Part shown: piece by piece, positions 52,297 to 61,123 of the stretch
Numbering within the stretch: position 1 is the first letter of the stretch
Layout of the letters: every line of letters begins with the position of its first letter
Origin: Bradyrhizobium sp. U87765 SZCCT0048
GTDB taxonomy: Bacteria; Pseudomonadota; Alphaproteobacteria; Rhizobiales; Xanthobacteraceae
NCBI RefSeq assembly: GCF_018131225.1
Contig: NZ_JAFCMM010000001.1
Location: 2,666,001 to 2,730,000 of the forward strand
DNA length: 64,000 bases
Reading direction: 5' to 3'
Notes under the pieces: generated by a model
What the model was told of the DNA's origin: nothing
Seen by the model: the letters and a program-made list of their open reading frames with translations, nothing else
Databases searched by the model: none
Made by a program: the position numbers and the translations under genes

Positions 52297-52442
52297 CATG
52301 GGCGCAACCACCCCGCGTGGTCACAAAAGTTAACGGCTGACCGCCGCCGAGGGCCGTTTGGTCAATGCCGGGCTGCCCGAACCGCTCGAATAGTGTGCTT
52401 TTTAGACACCGGATGGTTCCCAAATCTTTAAAACGCCGACCC

Positions 52443-52462
52443 GGTTAACCTTTGTTAACCAT
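52443..52462 (+). promoter_or_regulatory. CtrA-like site upstream of fliF
   Basis: GGTTAACCTTTGTTAACC is an inverted repeat (GGTTAAC, 4-nt spacer, GTTAACC), and the second half-site reads TTAACCAT, the 8-mer often reported for rhizobial CtrA targets. The two TTAA cores are 6 apart, not 7. It lies only 15 nt before the ATG at 52477, which bears on the true fliF start. Confidence 0.55.
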
Positions 52463-52476
52463 ATGGAAACCATCCC

Positions 52477-54153
52477 ATGGGCAAATTTTGCCCAGTCGGT
52501 GTGTGTGCCGAATCTGGGGCTGGATCCTTGCAAGGTCTGTTGGCATTTCTGAGATCGCTGGGAGCGGCGCGACTGGCGGCGATGGTCGCCGTGACCGTCG
52601 CGCTGATCGGCTTCTTTGCCTTCCTCATCATGCGCGTCACGACGCCGCAGATGACCACCCTGTTCACCGACCTCAGCTATGAGGATTCCTCCGGCATCAT
52701 CAAGGAGCTGGAGCGCCAGGCCATCCCCTACGAGATGCGCAACGACGGTGCCGTGCTGATGGTGCCGAAGGACAAGGTCACCAAGCTGCGCATGAAGCTC
52801 GCCGAGTCCGGTCTGCCCAAGGGCGGCGGCGTCGGCTACGAGATCTTCGACAAGTCCGACGCGCTGGGCACGACCAGTTTTGTTCAGAACATCAACCACT
52901 TGCGTGCCCTCGAGGGCGAACTCGCCCGCACCATCCGCGCGATCGACCGGGTGCAGTTCGCCCGCGTCCACCTGGTGCTGCCGGAACGCCCGCTGTTCTC
53001 CCGCGAGACCCCCGAGCCATCCGCTTCGATCGTCGTGCGCGTGCGCGGCATGCTCGAGCCCCAGCAGGTCCGCGCCATCCGCCATGTCGTCGCCTCCGCC
53101 GTCAACGGGCTCAAGCCGCAGCGGGTCTCGATCGTGGACGAGACCGGCCGCCTGCTCGCCGACGGCGCTTCAGGCGACGCCGCCGAAGGGGCGACCGGCG
53201 ACGAGCGCCGCATTGCTTACGAGAAGCGGATGCGCGAGCAGATCGAGAACATCGTCTCCTCGGTGGTCGGCGCCGGCCGCACCCGTGTCCAGCTCTCCGC
53301 CGACTTCGACTACAACAAGGTCACCCAGACGTCGGACAAGTTCGATCCGGAAGGACGGGTGCTGCGGTCCAGCCAGACCCGCGAAGAATCGAGTGCCTCC
53401 GGGGACCAGCGCGACGGCCAGGTGACCGTCAACAACGAGCTTCCCGGCCAGCAGCGCAACGACAACGGCACCCAGGTTCGCGACCAGAGCAAGAAGAGCG
53501 AGGAAATCAACAACTACGAGATTTCCCGCACCACCAAGACCGAGGTCACGGAAGCCGGCCGCGTCAACCGCATCTCCGTCGCCGTGCTGGTCGACGGCAC
53601 CTACACCAAGAACGACAAGGGTGACAGCGTCTACGCACCGCGCAGCAAGGAAGAGCTCGACCGCATCGGCGCTCTGGTGCGTTCGGCGATCGGCTTCGAC
53701 CAGAAGCGCGGCGACCAGGTGGAAGTGGTCAACCTGAAGTTCGCCGAAGCGCCGAGCGTCGCTCCGCTCAATGAGCCGACCGGCCTGATGGGGATGATGC
53801 AGTTCACCAAGGACGACGTGATGAACGTCATCGAACTCATCGTCATGATGCTGCTGGGTATCGTGGTGCTGTTCGTGGTGATCCGCCCGCTGGTCAAGCG
53901 TATCCTCTCTCCCGAAGTCAACCTGCTGACCGGAGCGCCGCAGGCGCCCGTCGCCCCCGCGCTCACCGACGCATCGGCGCCCGCCCCGGCGCAGTTGCCC
54001 GGCGGCAATAGCGCGATGTCGCAAATGATCGACGTTGCCCAGGTGCAGGGCCAGGTCCACGCCCAGTCCGTCCACCGTGTCGGCGAACTGGCGGAACGCA
54101 ACCCGCACGAGGCCGTCGCGATCGTCCGTCAATGGCTCCAGGAACCGGCATAA
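52477..54153 (+). CDS. fliF: Flagellar MS-ring protein FliF
   Basis: A 558-residue inner-membrane protein that forms the MS-ring. Helix 1 is near 35-55 ('AAMVAVTVALIGFFAFLIM'). The YscJ/FliF domain follows ('FTDLSYEDSSGIIKELERQ', 'LRALEGELARTIRAIDRVQFARVHLVLP'). Helix 2 is near the C-terminus ('LIVMMLLGIVVLFVVIRPLV'), and a tail that binds FliG ends the protein. The ATG at 52477 is used here. A TTG at 52528 (protein starting LQGLLAFLRSL) may be the real start, because the CtrA-like site ends only 15 nt before the ATG. First gene of fliF-G-H-N. Confidence 0.93.
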   Translation: MGKFCPVGVCAESGAGSLQGLLAFLRSLGAARLAAMVAVTVALIGFFAFLIMRVTTPQMTTLFTDLSYEDSSGIIKELERQAIPYEMRNDGAVLMVPKDKVTKLRMKLAESGLPKGGGVGYEIFDKSDALGTTSFVQNINHLRALEGELARTIRAIDRVQFARVHLVLPERPLFSRETPEPSASIVVRVRGMLEPQQVRAIRHVVASAVNGLKPQRVSIVDETGRLLADGASGDAAEGATGDERRIAYEKRMREQIENIVSSVVGAGRTRVQLSADFDYNKVTQTSDKFDPEGRVLRSSQTREESSASGDQRDGQVTVNNELPGQQRNDNGTQVRDQSKKSEEINNYEISRTTKTEVTEAGRVNRISVAVLVDGTYTKNDKGDSVYAPRSKEELDRIGALVRSAIGFDQKRGDQVEVVNLKFAEAPSVAPLNEPTGLMGMMQFTKDDVMNVIELIVMMLLGIVVLFVVIRPLVKRILSPEVNLLTGAPQAPVAPALTDASAPAPAQLPGGNSAMSQMIDVAQVQGQVHAQSVHRVGELAERNPHEAVAIVRQWLQEPA

Positions 54154-54159
54154 CCCGAC

Positions 54160-55248
54160 ATGGCGTCCAACCAGCTCACCGCTCCGAACGCAAACGACAT
54201 CGCCAGCACCGTCGCGGCTCTCGCCGCACGACAGGCCGGACGCCCACAGGGCGACAAGGTCAGCGGCCCCAAGCGCGCCGCCATGCTGATGCTCGCGCTT
54301 GGCGAGCAGTATGGCGGCAAGGTGTGGTCCCTGCTCGACGACGACGAGGTTCGCGAACTGTCACTGCACATGTCGACGCTCGGCAACATCGAGGCCGAGG
54401 TGGTCGAGGACATGATGCTGGAGTTCGTATCGCGGATGTCGGCTTCGGGCTCGCTGATGGGCAACTTCGACGCCACCGAACGGTTGCTGCAGCAATATCT
54501 TCCCGCCGACCGGGTCAACGGCATCATGGATGAAATTCGGGGTCCCGCGGGGCGCAATATGTGGGAGAAACTCTCCAACGTGCAGGAAGAGGTGCTCGCG
54601 AACTACCTCAAGAACGAGTATCCGCAAACCATCGCCGTGGTGTTGTCGAAGCTGAAATCGGAGCACGCCGCCCGTGTGCTCTCGATCCTGCCCGAAGAGA
54701 TGGCGCTCGATGTCGTCAATCGCATGCTGAAGATGGAAGCCGTACAGAAGGAGGTCATCGAGCGGGTCGAACAGACGCTGCGGGTGGAGTTCATGTCCAA
54801 CCTGTCGCAGACCCGACGTCGCGACGCCCACGAGGTGATGGCCGAGATCTTCAACAACTTCGACCGCCAGACCGAGACGCGCTTCATTACTTCGCTGGAG
54901 GAAGACAACCGCGAGTCCGCCGAACGCATCAAGGCGCTGATGTTCACGTTCGACGACCTGATCAAGCTCGACGCCGGCTCGGCACAGACGCTGATGCGCA
55001 ATGTCGACAAGGAGAAGCTGGCGGTGGCGCTGAAGGGCGCCAACGAAGCGGTTCGCCAGTTCTTCTTCGGCAACATGTCGAGCCGCGCCGCCAAGATGCT
55101 CAGCGACGATATGGCCTCGAGCGGGCCGGTGCGGCTGCGCGACGTCGACGAGGCGCAGGCGTTGCTGGTGAATCTCGCCAAGGATCTCGCCGCCAAGGGC
55201 GAGATCATGCTGGCCAAGAACCGCGCCGACGACGAGCTGGTGTACTGA
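54160..55248 (+). CDS. fliG: Flagellar motor switch protein FliG
   Basis: A 362-residue rotor protein. The N-terminal domain binds FliF. The middle has '[31 protein letters not shown]', the EHPQR-type motif here reading EYPQT. The C-terminal domain has the charged stator-contact helix '[29 protein letters not shown]'. It transmits torque from the stators and takes part in switching. Starts 6 nt after fliF; its stop overlaps the fliH ATG by one base. Confidence 0.94.
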   Translation: MASNQLTAPNANDIASTVAALAARQAGRPQGDKVSGPKRAAMLMLALGEQYGGKVWSLLDDDEVRELSLHMSTLGNIEAEVVEDMMLEFVSRMSASGSLMGNFDATERLLQQYLPADRVNGIMDEIRGPAGRNMWEKLSNVQEEVLANYLKNEYPQTIAVVLSKLKSEHAARVLSILPEEMALDVVNRMLKMEAVQKEVIERVEQTLRVEFMSNLSQTRRRDAHEVMAEIFNNFDRQTETRFITSLEEDNRESAERIKALMFTFDDLIKLDAGSAQTLMRNVDKEKLAVALKGANEAVRQFFFGNMSSRAAKMLSDDMASSGPVRLRDVDEAQALLVNLAKDLAAKGEIMLAKNRADDELVY

Positions 55249-55886
55249 TGGGCGCCCCGGCAAAATTTCTGTTCGATACCGACTTCTCCGCTCCGCGGAC
55301 CCAGCAACGCGCACCGACGGCCACGGAAGTCGCCGAGCAGGTCGCCGACGGCGAGGCTCGTGGCTATCGCGCCGGCTACGAGGCCGGCCGACAGGAGGCC
55401 AATGTCGAGAACAGTCGCCGCATGGCCGCCGCCCTCGATCAGATCGGGCACGCCATCGGCGCGATCGCGCAGCAGTTCGGCACCATCGAGAATCGCATGG
55501 AAACCGAGGCGGTGGATGTCGCGGTGGCGGTGGCGCGCAAGTTGTGCAGCGACCTCATAGCCGCCGAACCGCTGACCGAAATGATGGCGCTGATCAGCGA
55601 CTGCTTTCGTCATCTGACATCGACGCCGCATATCGTGGTGCGTATCAACGACCAGCTCTACGACAGCGCCCGCCAGGACATCGAGCGCCTCGCCTCCAAC
55701 AGTGGCTTTCAGGGCCGTCTCGTGATCCTCGCCGAGCCGGATATCACCAGCGGCGACTGCCGGATCGAATGGGCTGACGGCGGCGTCACCCGCGATCGCG
55801 CGACCACGGAAGCCAAGATCGACGAACTGGTCGGGCGCTACATGGCGTCGCGTGGCCAGACCGGCATTGGCCGGCCTTCGCATTGA
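55248..55886 (+). CDS. fliH: Flagellar assembly protein FliH
   Basis: A 212-residue protein starting at the ATG in the TGATG junction with fliG. 'ARGYRAGYEAGRQEANVEN' is the glycine-repeat helix of FliH/YscL proteins. The C-terminal half ('VAVAVARKLCSDL', 'PHIVVRINDQLYDSARQDIERLA', 'DCRIEWADGGVTRD') is the domain that binds the FliI ATPase. It regulates FliI during flagellar export. FliI is not in the window. Confidence 0.88.
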   Translation: MGAPAKFLFDTDFSAPRTQQRAPTATEVAEQVADGEARGYRAGYEAGRQEANVENSRRMAAALDQIGHAIGAIAQQFGTIENRMETEAVDVAVAVARKLCSDLIAAEPLTEMMALISDCFRHLTSTPHIVVRINDQLYDSARQDIERLASNSGFQGRLVILAEPDITSGDCRIEWADGGVTRDRATTEAKIDELVGRYMASRGQTGIGRPSH

Positions 55887-55902
55887 CAACGGGAACTGAC
55901 GC

Positions 55903-56256
55903 ATGAGCACCAACGACCCCCACGTCCCGCTGCAGGATCTCAACACTACCGACGCGCCGGATCTCGCCGATATCGGCTACCACGAGGAAGAGGAGCAGAC
56001 CTCGCGGGTCGCCGGTGACCTCGAAGCGGTGTTCGACGTTCCGGTGCAGGTCTCGGCGGTGCTCGGCCGTTCCAAGATGGACGTTGGCGACCTTCTCAAG
56101 CTTGGACCAGGCACGGTGCTCGAACTCGATCGCCGCGTCGGCGAAGCCATCGACATCTATGTCAACAACCGCCTGGTGGCGCGCGGCGAAGTGGTGCTGG
56201 TCGAGGACAAGCTCGGCGTCACCATGACGGAAATCATCAAGGCCGAACGCGGCTAG
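55903..56256 (+). CDS. fliN: Flagellar motor switch protein FliN
   Basis: A 117-residue C-ring protein. A short acidic N-terminal arm is followed by the SpoA domain: 'FDVPVQVSAVLGRSKMDVGDLLKLGPGTVLELDRRVGEAIDIYVNNRLVARGEVV'. Length and motif are normal for FliN. It sits 16 nt after fliH. fliM is absent from this cluster and must lie elsewhere. Confidence 0.94.
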   Translation: MSTNDPHVPLQDLNTTDAPDLADIGYHEEEEQTSRVAGDLEAVFDVPVQVSAVLGRSKMDVGDLLKLGPGTVLELDRRVGEAIDIYVNNRLVARGEVVLVEDKLGVTMTEIIKAERG

Positions 56257-56325
56257 TCGACTCAGGACGATGACGGGACGGCGTGACCGGGCCCGTGACA
56301 ACAGGACAGGATACAGGAGCGGAAC

Positions 56326-57705
56326 ATGCGGCTTCTCATCGTTGGCTCTCTGAAAGGCCAGCTCACGACCGCGACCAAGATCGCGATGGAGAATGGCGCG
56401 ACAGTCACGCACGCCGAGGATTGCGAACAGTCGCTGAAGGTATTGCGCAACGGCAAGGGCGCGGACCTCTTGCTCGTCGACGTCGCACTCGACATCCGCG
56501 ACCTCGTGATGCGGCTCGAGGCAGAGCACATTCACGTTCCGATTGTCGCGTGCGGCATCAACAGCGATGCCCGCGCCGCCGTCGCCGCGATCCATGCCGG
56601 CGCCAAGGAATACATCCCGCTGCCTCCGGATCCGGAGCTGATCGCCGCGGTGCTCGCTGCCGTCGCCAACGATGCCCGCGACCTGATCTACCGCGACGAG
56701 GCGATGGCCAAGGTCATCAAGCTCGCCCAGCAGATCGCAGGCTCGGACGCCTCCGTGCTGATCACCGGCGAGTCCGGCACCGGCAAGGAAGTGCTGGCGC
56801 GCTACGTTCACACCCGCTCCCAGCGCGCCAAGCGCCCGTTCATTTCCGTCAACTGCGCCGCGATCCCCGAACATCTGCTGGAGTCCGAGCTGTTCGGCCA
56901 TGAGAAGGGCGCCTTCACCGGCGCCATCGCCCGGCGCATCGGCAAGTTCGAGGAAGCGACCGGCGGCACGCTGCTGCTCGACGAAATCTCGGAGATGGAT
57001 GTGCGCCTGCAGTCGAAGCTGCTGCGCGCAATCCAGGAACGCGTCATCGACCGCGTCGGCGGCACCCGCCCTGTCCCGGTCGACATCCGCATCATCGCGA
57101 CGTCGAACCGCAACCTCACGGAGGCGGTGCGCGAAGGCATCTTCCGCGAAGACCTGCTGTTCCGCCTCAATGTCGTGAACCTCAAGCTGCCGGCGCTGCG
57201 CGACCGCCCGGCCGACGTCCTGGAGCTGGCCCAGCACTTCGCCCGCAAGTACGCCGAAGCCAACGGCGTGCCAGTGCGGCCGCTTTCGGCGGAGGCCAGG
57301 CGGGTGCTGACGACCAACCGCTGGCAGGGCAACGTCCGCGAGCTCGAAAATACCATCCACCGCTCGGTGCTGATGGCGAGCGGCGACGAGATCGGCGCCG
57401 ATGCGATCCTGACGCCGGACGGCGACCGGCTCGACCTCGCCAAGACGGCCCCCGCCGTGGCCCACGCCACGCTTGCCGCCGAGCAGGTGACACGGGCACT
57501 GGTCGGCCGCACGGTCGCGGACGTCGAGCGCGACCTGATCCTCGAAACGCTGAAGCACTGCCTCGGCAACCGTACTCACGCCGCGAACATCCTCGGCATC
57601 TCGATCCGCACGCTGCGCAACAAGCTCAACGAGTATGCCGATGGCGGCCTGCCGATCACACCGGCCGGCGCTGGCGACTACCGCAACATCGCCGCATCGG
57701 CCTGA
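56326..57705 (+). CDS. flbD: Sigma-54-dependent flagellar regulator FlbD
   Basis: A 459-residue activator. The N-terminal receiver-like domain (1-115) lacks the acidic pair of normal receivers ('LLIVGSLKGQ') though an Asp is present in 'LLLVDVAL', typical of FlbD. The AAA+ core (about 125-360) has Walker A 'GESGTGKEVLARYVH', the sigma-54 contact loop 'EKGAFTGAIARR' and 'GGTLLLDEISEMD'. A Fis-type HTH closes it ('ILETLKHCLGNRTHAANILGISIRTLRNKL'). In Caulobacter FlbD turns on late flagellar genes from sigma-54 promoters. The fliK promoter in this window is a likely target. Confidence 0.92.
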   Translation: MRLLIVGSLKGQLTTATKIAMENGATVTHAEDCEQSLKVLRNGKGADLLLVDVALDIRDLVMRLEAEHIHVPIVACGINSDARAAVAAIHAGAKEYIPLPPDPELIAAVLAAVANDARDLIYRDEAMAKVIKLAQQIAGSDASVLITGESGTGKEVLARYVHTRSQRAKRPFISVNCAAIPEHLLESELFGHEKGAFTGAIARRIGKFEEATGGTLLLDEISEMDVRLQSKLLRAIQERVIDRVGGTRPVPVDIRIIATSNRNLTEAVREGIFREDLLFRLNVVNLKLPALRDRPADVLELAQHFARKYAEANGVPVRPLSAEARRVLTTNRWQGNVRELENTIHRSVLMASGDEIGADAILTPDGDRLDLAKTAPAVAHATLAAEQVTRALVGRTVADVERDLILETLKHCLGNRTHAANILGISIRTLRNKLNEYADGGLPITPAGAGDYRNIAASA

Positions 57706-57730
57706 CAGATTCTCCATCTGGAATGATAAG

Positions 57731-57764
57731 GGCCGGCGCGACTTCCGCAGCGCCGGCCTCTTCG
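57731..57764 (+). terminator. Candidate terminator after flbD
   Basis: GGCCGGCGC (57731-57739) pairs with GCGCCGGCC (57750-57758) and is followed by TCTTCG. A strong stem with a poor T-run, 25 nt after the flbD stop. Confidence 0.5.
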
Positions 57765-57915
57765 TTTCGCGGAGGACGATCGATATCGCTTTCTGCCGAA
57801 AGACGCCTATGTCATGATGACTGCGACGTCGTCACAAGACGACGGATGGTCGTCAGCAACGTAGCGCCCGCGACTGTCAGGTCGTCGGCGTCGGACAGTC
57901 AATCGTGAGGTTCAG

Positions 57916-58284
57916 ATGCTGCCAGCCTTCCGCTTGAGCCGATATCGGATCGTTGCTCTGGTCGTCACCGTGACGGCCGTGCCAGCAACACTCGCGACCG
58001 CGGACGCGATCTGGCCATCCCACATCCGGACCCAGTCGATGCCACCGATCCCGGCCGAAGGGTATGGCAAGCTATCGGCGCCAGATACCGGCTCGGGGAA
58101 TGTTCGCACCGTCAAGGTCCGACCGCAGAACGCATGGGATGACGCACCGCCACCCGGCACGCGAGATCGGGAAACGACGACGCGGGCCGGTGCGCCATCC
58201 GGTTCAGCCGCGGTCCCCGATCATCAGGTCTTCGCGCCTTCCCGATCCGCACCACAGGATGGATTCCAGCCTGCGCCTCGGTAA
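57916..58284 (+). CDS. Hypothetical exported or membrane-anchored protein
   Basis: A 122-residue protein with GAGG upstream of the ATG. An N-terminal hydrophobic stretch ('YRIVALVVTVTAVPATLATADA') could be a signal peptide or anchor. The rest is polar, Pro- and Ser-rich, without a known domain. Its place just after the flagellar cluster does not reveal a role. Confidence 0.5.
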   Translation: MLPAFRLSRYRIVALVVTVTAVPATLATADAIWPSHIRTQSMPPIPAEGYGKLSAPDTGSGNVRTVKVRPQNAWDDAPPPGTRDRETTTRAGAPSGSAAVPDHQVFAPSRSAPQDGFQPAPR

Positions 58285-58334
58285 CTTGCCCGGCGCCGTC
58301 GCTTGAATGCAGCAGCGTGATCTCGCCACCGCCA

Positions 58335-58505
58335 TCAGGAAAAATCATTGTTGGTTGGCGTGCGGAAGATCCTGATCGGCTGCTGGGGCTCGGGGGGCGG
58401 GCGCACATAGGCGTCATAGAGACGTAGCGCGAGAAAGCCCGCCACGACGATCACTACAGCCACGGCGAGCCAGGCCAGTCCACGCTCGACAAATGCCCGC
58501 ATCAT
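58335..58505 (-). CDS. Small single-pass membrane protein (56 aa)
   Basis: A short frame from ATG 58505 (or 58502) to TGA. It begins MMRAFVERGLAWLAVAVVI and continues VVAGFLALRLYDAYVRPP, giving one clear transmembrane helix and a short polar tail rich in Pro. GAGGA lies about 12 nt upstream. It follows the DUF4345-like gene after 20 nt on the same strand, so it is probably the second gene of that unit. Confidence 0.55.
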   Translation of the reverse strand: MMRAFVERGLAWLAVAVVIVVAGFLALRLYDAYVRPPPEPQQPIRIFRTPTNNDFS

Positions 58506-58525
58506 CGGCAGTCACGGTCCTCGCA

Positions 58526-58921
58526 TCAGGGCGTGCTGTAGACGCGGTGACTGTGCACCAGCCGCCGCTGCCACAGCCACAGCAGTGGGACATAGATCAA
58601 CGTCACCGCCGACACGAAGATGGTGCCGAAGCTCGGCACGCCGCCGAAGAACAGCGATGTCAGACGCGCCAGCGTGCCGAACACCAGGATGAACGTCAGC
58701 ACCGAGAACTGCGTCTGATGCTTCTCGATGTGCGGGATCGAAACCCAGTATTGCACGCCGACCGCCAGCAGCACGCCGGACAGAAAACGCACGGCGCCAT
58801 CAAGCGACGGACTATTGCCTGGATCGACGAAACGCAGACCCCACGCGACACCCGCAAGGCCAAGACCGATCGGAACGAGACCGGCGATGAAAATGGCGAA
58901 CTGAAGCAGCCTTCGTTCCAT
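58526..58921 (-). CDS. DUF4345-like four-helix membrane protein
   Basis: A 131-residue protein from the ATG at 58921, with GAGGG upstream. Four hydrophobic helices are visible. 'RFLSGVLLAVGVQYWVSIPHIEKH' followed by 'LVFGTLARLTSL' is the pattern of DUF4345 proteins. Function unknown. Confidence 0.65.
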   Translation of the reverse strand: MERRLLQFAIFIAGLVPIGLGLAGVAWGLRFVDPGNSPSLDGAVRFLSGVLLAVGVQYWVSIPHIEKHQTQFSVLTFILVFGTLARLTSLFFGGVPSFGTIFVSAVTLIYVPLLWLWQRRLVHSHRVYSTP

Positions 58922-59229
58922 GATGCCCTCGAAGCAGCGACGGAGGTGCGGTCCATCCTGCATCACGACCGCCCCGCCTCAATATGGCGATGAAGTGCAA
59001 AAGGACAGCGCGCGAGCGCGAATATCGCATATCGCCCCCGCGTCATCCCCAGCGAAGCGCCATCCTGCGACGGAGCAGCCGTAGATGGGCGCAGCAAATC
59101 AACATGATGGGGTCACCCGACGCAGGGGCCCCTACCTACGGCACATGTGCCTCTACTCCGATTTTCTCAACCAAAGCCGGCCGAGTCATGTATGTACACG
59201 GCTCGTTCCATCTTTGTACCTGTCCGATC
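58922..59229. other. Intergenic region upstream of helicase
   Basis: About 308 nt between a leftward membrane protein gene and the rightward helicase. The helicase frame stays open leftwards to 58984, but that part lacks helicase similarity and a ribosome-binding site. It is treated as leader and promoter sequence. No repeat or RNA gene seen. Confidence 0.4.
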
Positions 59230-60339
59230 ATGACCACGTTCACCCCGCACCAGAACGACGCGCTCAACGCCGTGGCGCAATGGTTGAAGGCCAAGCCCGG
59301 CGAAGGCAGCACGCCGCAGATCTTCCGCCTGTTCGGCTTCGCCGGCACGGGCAAGACCACGCTCGCCCGCCATATCGCCGACGGCGTCGACGGCGAGGTC
59401 AAATACGCCGCCTTCACCGGCAAGGCCGCGCTGGTGATGCGCAACAAGGGTTGCGACAACGCTTCCACCATTCACTCCCTGATCTATCGCGCCCGTGAGA
59501 CGGGCGAGGAAACGCCGAACTTCGAATTGTGGGACGATGCGCCGGCTTCCAAGGCCAAGCTGATTGTAGTCGACGAATGCTCCATGGTGGATGGCGACCT
59601 CGGCAGGGATCTGCTGTCGTTCGGCGCTCCGCTTCTCGTGCTCGGCGACCCCGCGCAGTTGCCGCCGATCCAGGGCGGCGGCTTCTTCACCGACGCCGAG
59701 CCCGATGCCATGCTGACCGAGGTCCATCGCCAGGCCGAAGACGATCCGATCGTCCGGATGTCGATGGCTGTGCGCGAGGGTCGTTCGCTCGAGATCGGTG
59801 AATTCGGCGACAGCCAGGTGGTGAAGCGCAACGCACTCGATCCCGAGCGGGTGATGCAGGCCGACCAGATCCTGGTCGGCCGCAACAACACGCGTCGCGC
59901 CTACAATATGCGGGTGCGTCAGAAGCAAGGCATCGAGGAAATGCTTCCCGTGGCCGGCGACAAGCTGGTGTGCCTTCGCAACAACCGCAAGAAAGCGCTT
60001 TTCAATGGTGGCCTGTGGCGCGTCAAGGCACGGGCGCAATCGAAATCGCTGATCGTCACCATGCGCCTGATGCCCGACGAGGAAGTCGCCGGCAAGGTCA
60101 CCAAGGTCTCCGTCCGCGGCGAGTGCTTCAGTGGCGGCATCGAGGAGATTCCGTGGGAACAGCGCAAGCCTTACGACGAGTTCGACTACGGCTACGTCCT
60201 CACGGTGCACAAGTCGCAGGGCTCGCAGTGGGACGATGTCGTGCTGTTCGACGAGAGCTTCGCATTCCAGGATTCGCGCGCCCGCTGGCTCTACACCGGC
60301 ATTACCCGTGCCGCGAAGAAGCTGAGTATCGTGGTCTGA
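59230..60339 (+). CDS. ATP-dependent RecD/Dda-like DNA helicase
   Basis: A 369-residue superfamily 1 helicase. Walker A 'FGFAGTGKTTLARHIA' (motif I, Lys42), motif II 'LIVVDECSMVDGDLGRDLLS', motif III 'LVLGDPAQLPPIQGGGFF' and a late 'YVLTVHKSQGSQWDDVVLFDE' (motif V) with 'WLYTGITRAAKKLSIVV' (motif VI). The size and compact form match phage Dda-type or stand-alone RecD2-like helicases, not RecD of RecBCD. A phage origin is possible, but no phage genes surround it. Cytoplasmic, DNA unwinding in repair or replication. Confidence 0.85.
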   Translation: MTTFTPHQNDALNAVAQWLKAKPGEGSTPQIFRLFGFAGTGKTTLARHIADGVDGEVKYAAFTGKAALVMRNKGCDNASTIHSLIYRARETGEETPNFELWDDAPASKAKLIVVDECSMVDGDLGRDLLSFGAPLLVLGDPAQLPPIQGGGFFTDAEPDAMLTEVHRQAEDDPIVRMSMAVREGRSLEIGEFGDSQVVKRNALDPERVMQADQILVGRNNTRRAYNMRVRQKQGIEEMLPVAGDKLVCLRNNRKKALFNGGLWRVKARAQSKSLIVTMRLMPDEEVAGKVTKVSVRGECFSGGIEEIPWEQRKPYDEFDYGYVLTVHKSQGSQWDDVVLFDESFAFQDSRARWLYTGITRAAKKLSIVV

Positions 60340-60444
60340 ACAGCGACAATGCGTCGCTGCGAGGCGTGTGACAGGCTCGGGAACTGCGGGAACCTATCGT
60401 CCGATCCAGCGTTATAACTCCTTGCCACCCAAAAGGAGATAGTG

Positions 60445-60846
60445 ATGCGATTTGTCCGACCTCTTGCTGCTGCCCTGATTGCGACGACCGCGCTGTCGGC
60501 TGTGTCGACAGCTCCGGCCCTGGCCGCGCCGTTGCGCGCCAATGCCGGGCTCGCGCAGGCCGCCCCGGCGGTGACGGAGAGCGTGCAGTATCGCCGCTGG
60601 CACGGCCATGGCGGCTATCGCGGCGGCTATGGTTATCGCCACCATCATCACGGCGGCGGTGCCGGCGCTGGCGCGATCATCGGCGGCCTTGCCGCGGGTG
60701 CCATCATCGGTGGCGCAATCGCCGCCGGTCAGGCCAATGCGGCCGCCCAGCGCAACGCCGCTTACTGCGCCCAGCGCTACCGGTCCTACGACCCGGCCTC
60801 GGGCACCTACCTCAACCGCGATGGCAACCGCTATCCCTGCCCGTAA
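60445..60846 (+). CDS. BA14K-family secreted protein
   Basis: A 133-residue protein with AGGAG before the ATG. The signal peptide ends near 'TAPALAAPL'. A His/Gly-rich middle ('WHGHGGYRGGYGYRHHHHGG') is followed by a glycine-zipper-like segment ('GAIIGGLAAGAIIGGAIAAG'). The C-terminal 'YCAQRYRSYDPASGTYLNRD' plus 'RYPCP' is the BA14K motif with two Cys. BA14K is a Brucella immunoreactive, lectin-like surface protein. Here it is probably a cell-envelope protein. Confidence 0.85.
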   Translation: MRFVRPLAAALIATTALSAVSTAPALAAPLRANAGLAQAAPAVTESVQYRRWHGHGGYRGGYGYRHHHHGGGAGAGAIIGGLAAGAIIGGAIAAGQANAAAQRNAAYCAQRYRSYDPASGTYLNRDGNRYPCP

Positions 60847-60898
60847 CGCGTCACCCCCGGCGCCGTGGATTCGGCAATCCGGACCGGGCAACATTGAC

Positions 60899-60928
60899 AG
60901 CTGCGGGGCCCGCCCCGCAGCTTTTTTG
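60899..60928 (+). terminator. Rho-independent terminator of BA14K-family gene
   Basis: AGCTGCGGGGC (60899-60909) pairs perfectly with GCCCCGCAGCT (60912-60922), followed by TTTTT. A textbook terminator 52 nt after the stop. Confidence 0.92.
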
Positions 60929-61123
60929 TGCCCCGCTCGGACAGGATATCGTCCGCACTCCAACGAGTGATCACGCGCTCACAAAGTCGTGTATCGGGAG
61001 GCGGTAACGCGCTTCGCCCCCCGCCGTATCTCGGAATGATCTCGCGCTTCGTTGCGAAACGAGACGCGATCCCGCCATAATCCCTCTCGCGGCAGCCCCC
61101 CGCGCCATTCCGAGGACATATCG

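Noticed and set aside
59230..60339. Helicase gene as a sign of a prophage
   Set aside because: The Dda-like form suggests phage ancestry, but no integrase, structural gene or attachment site lies nearby.
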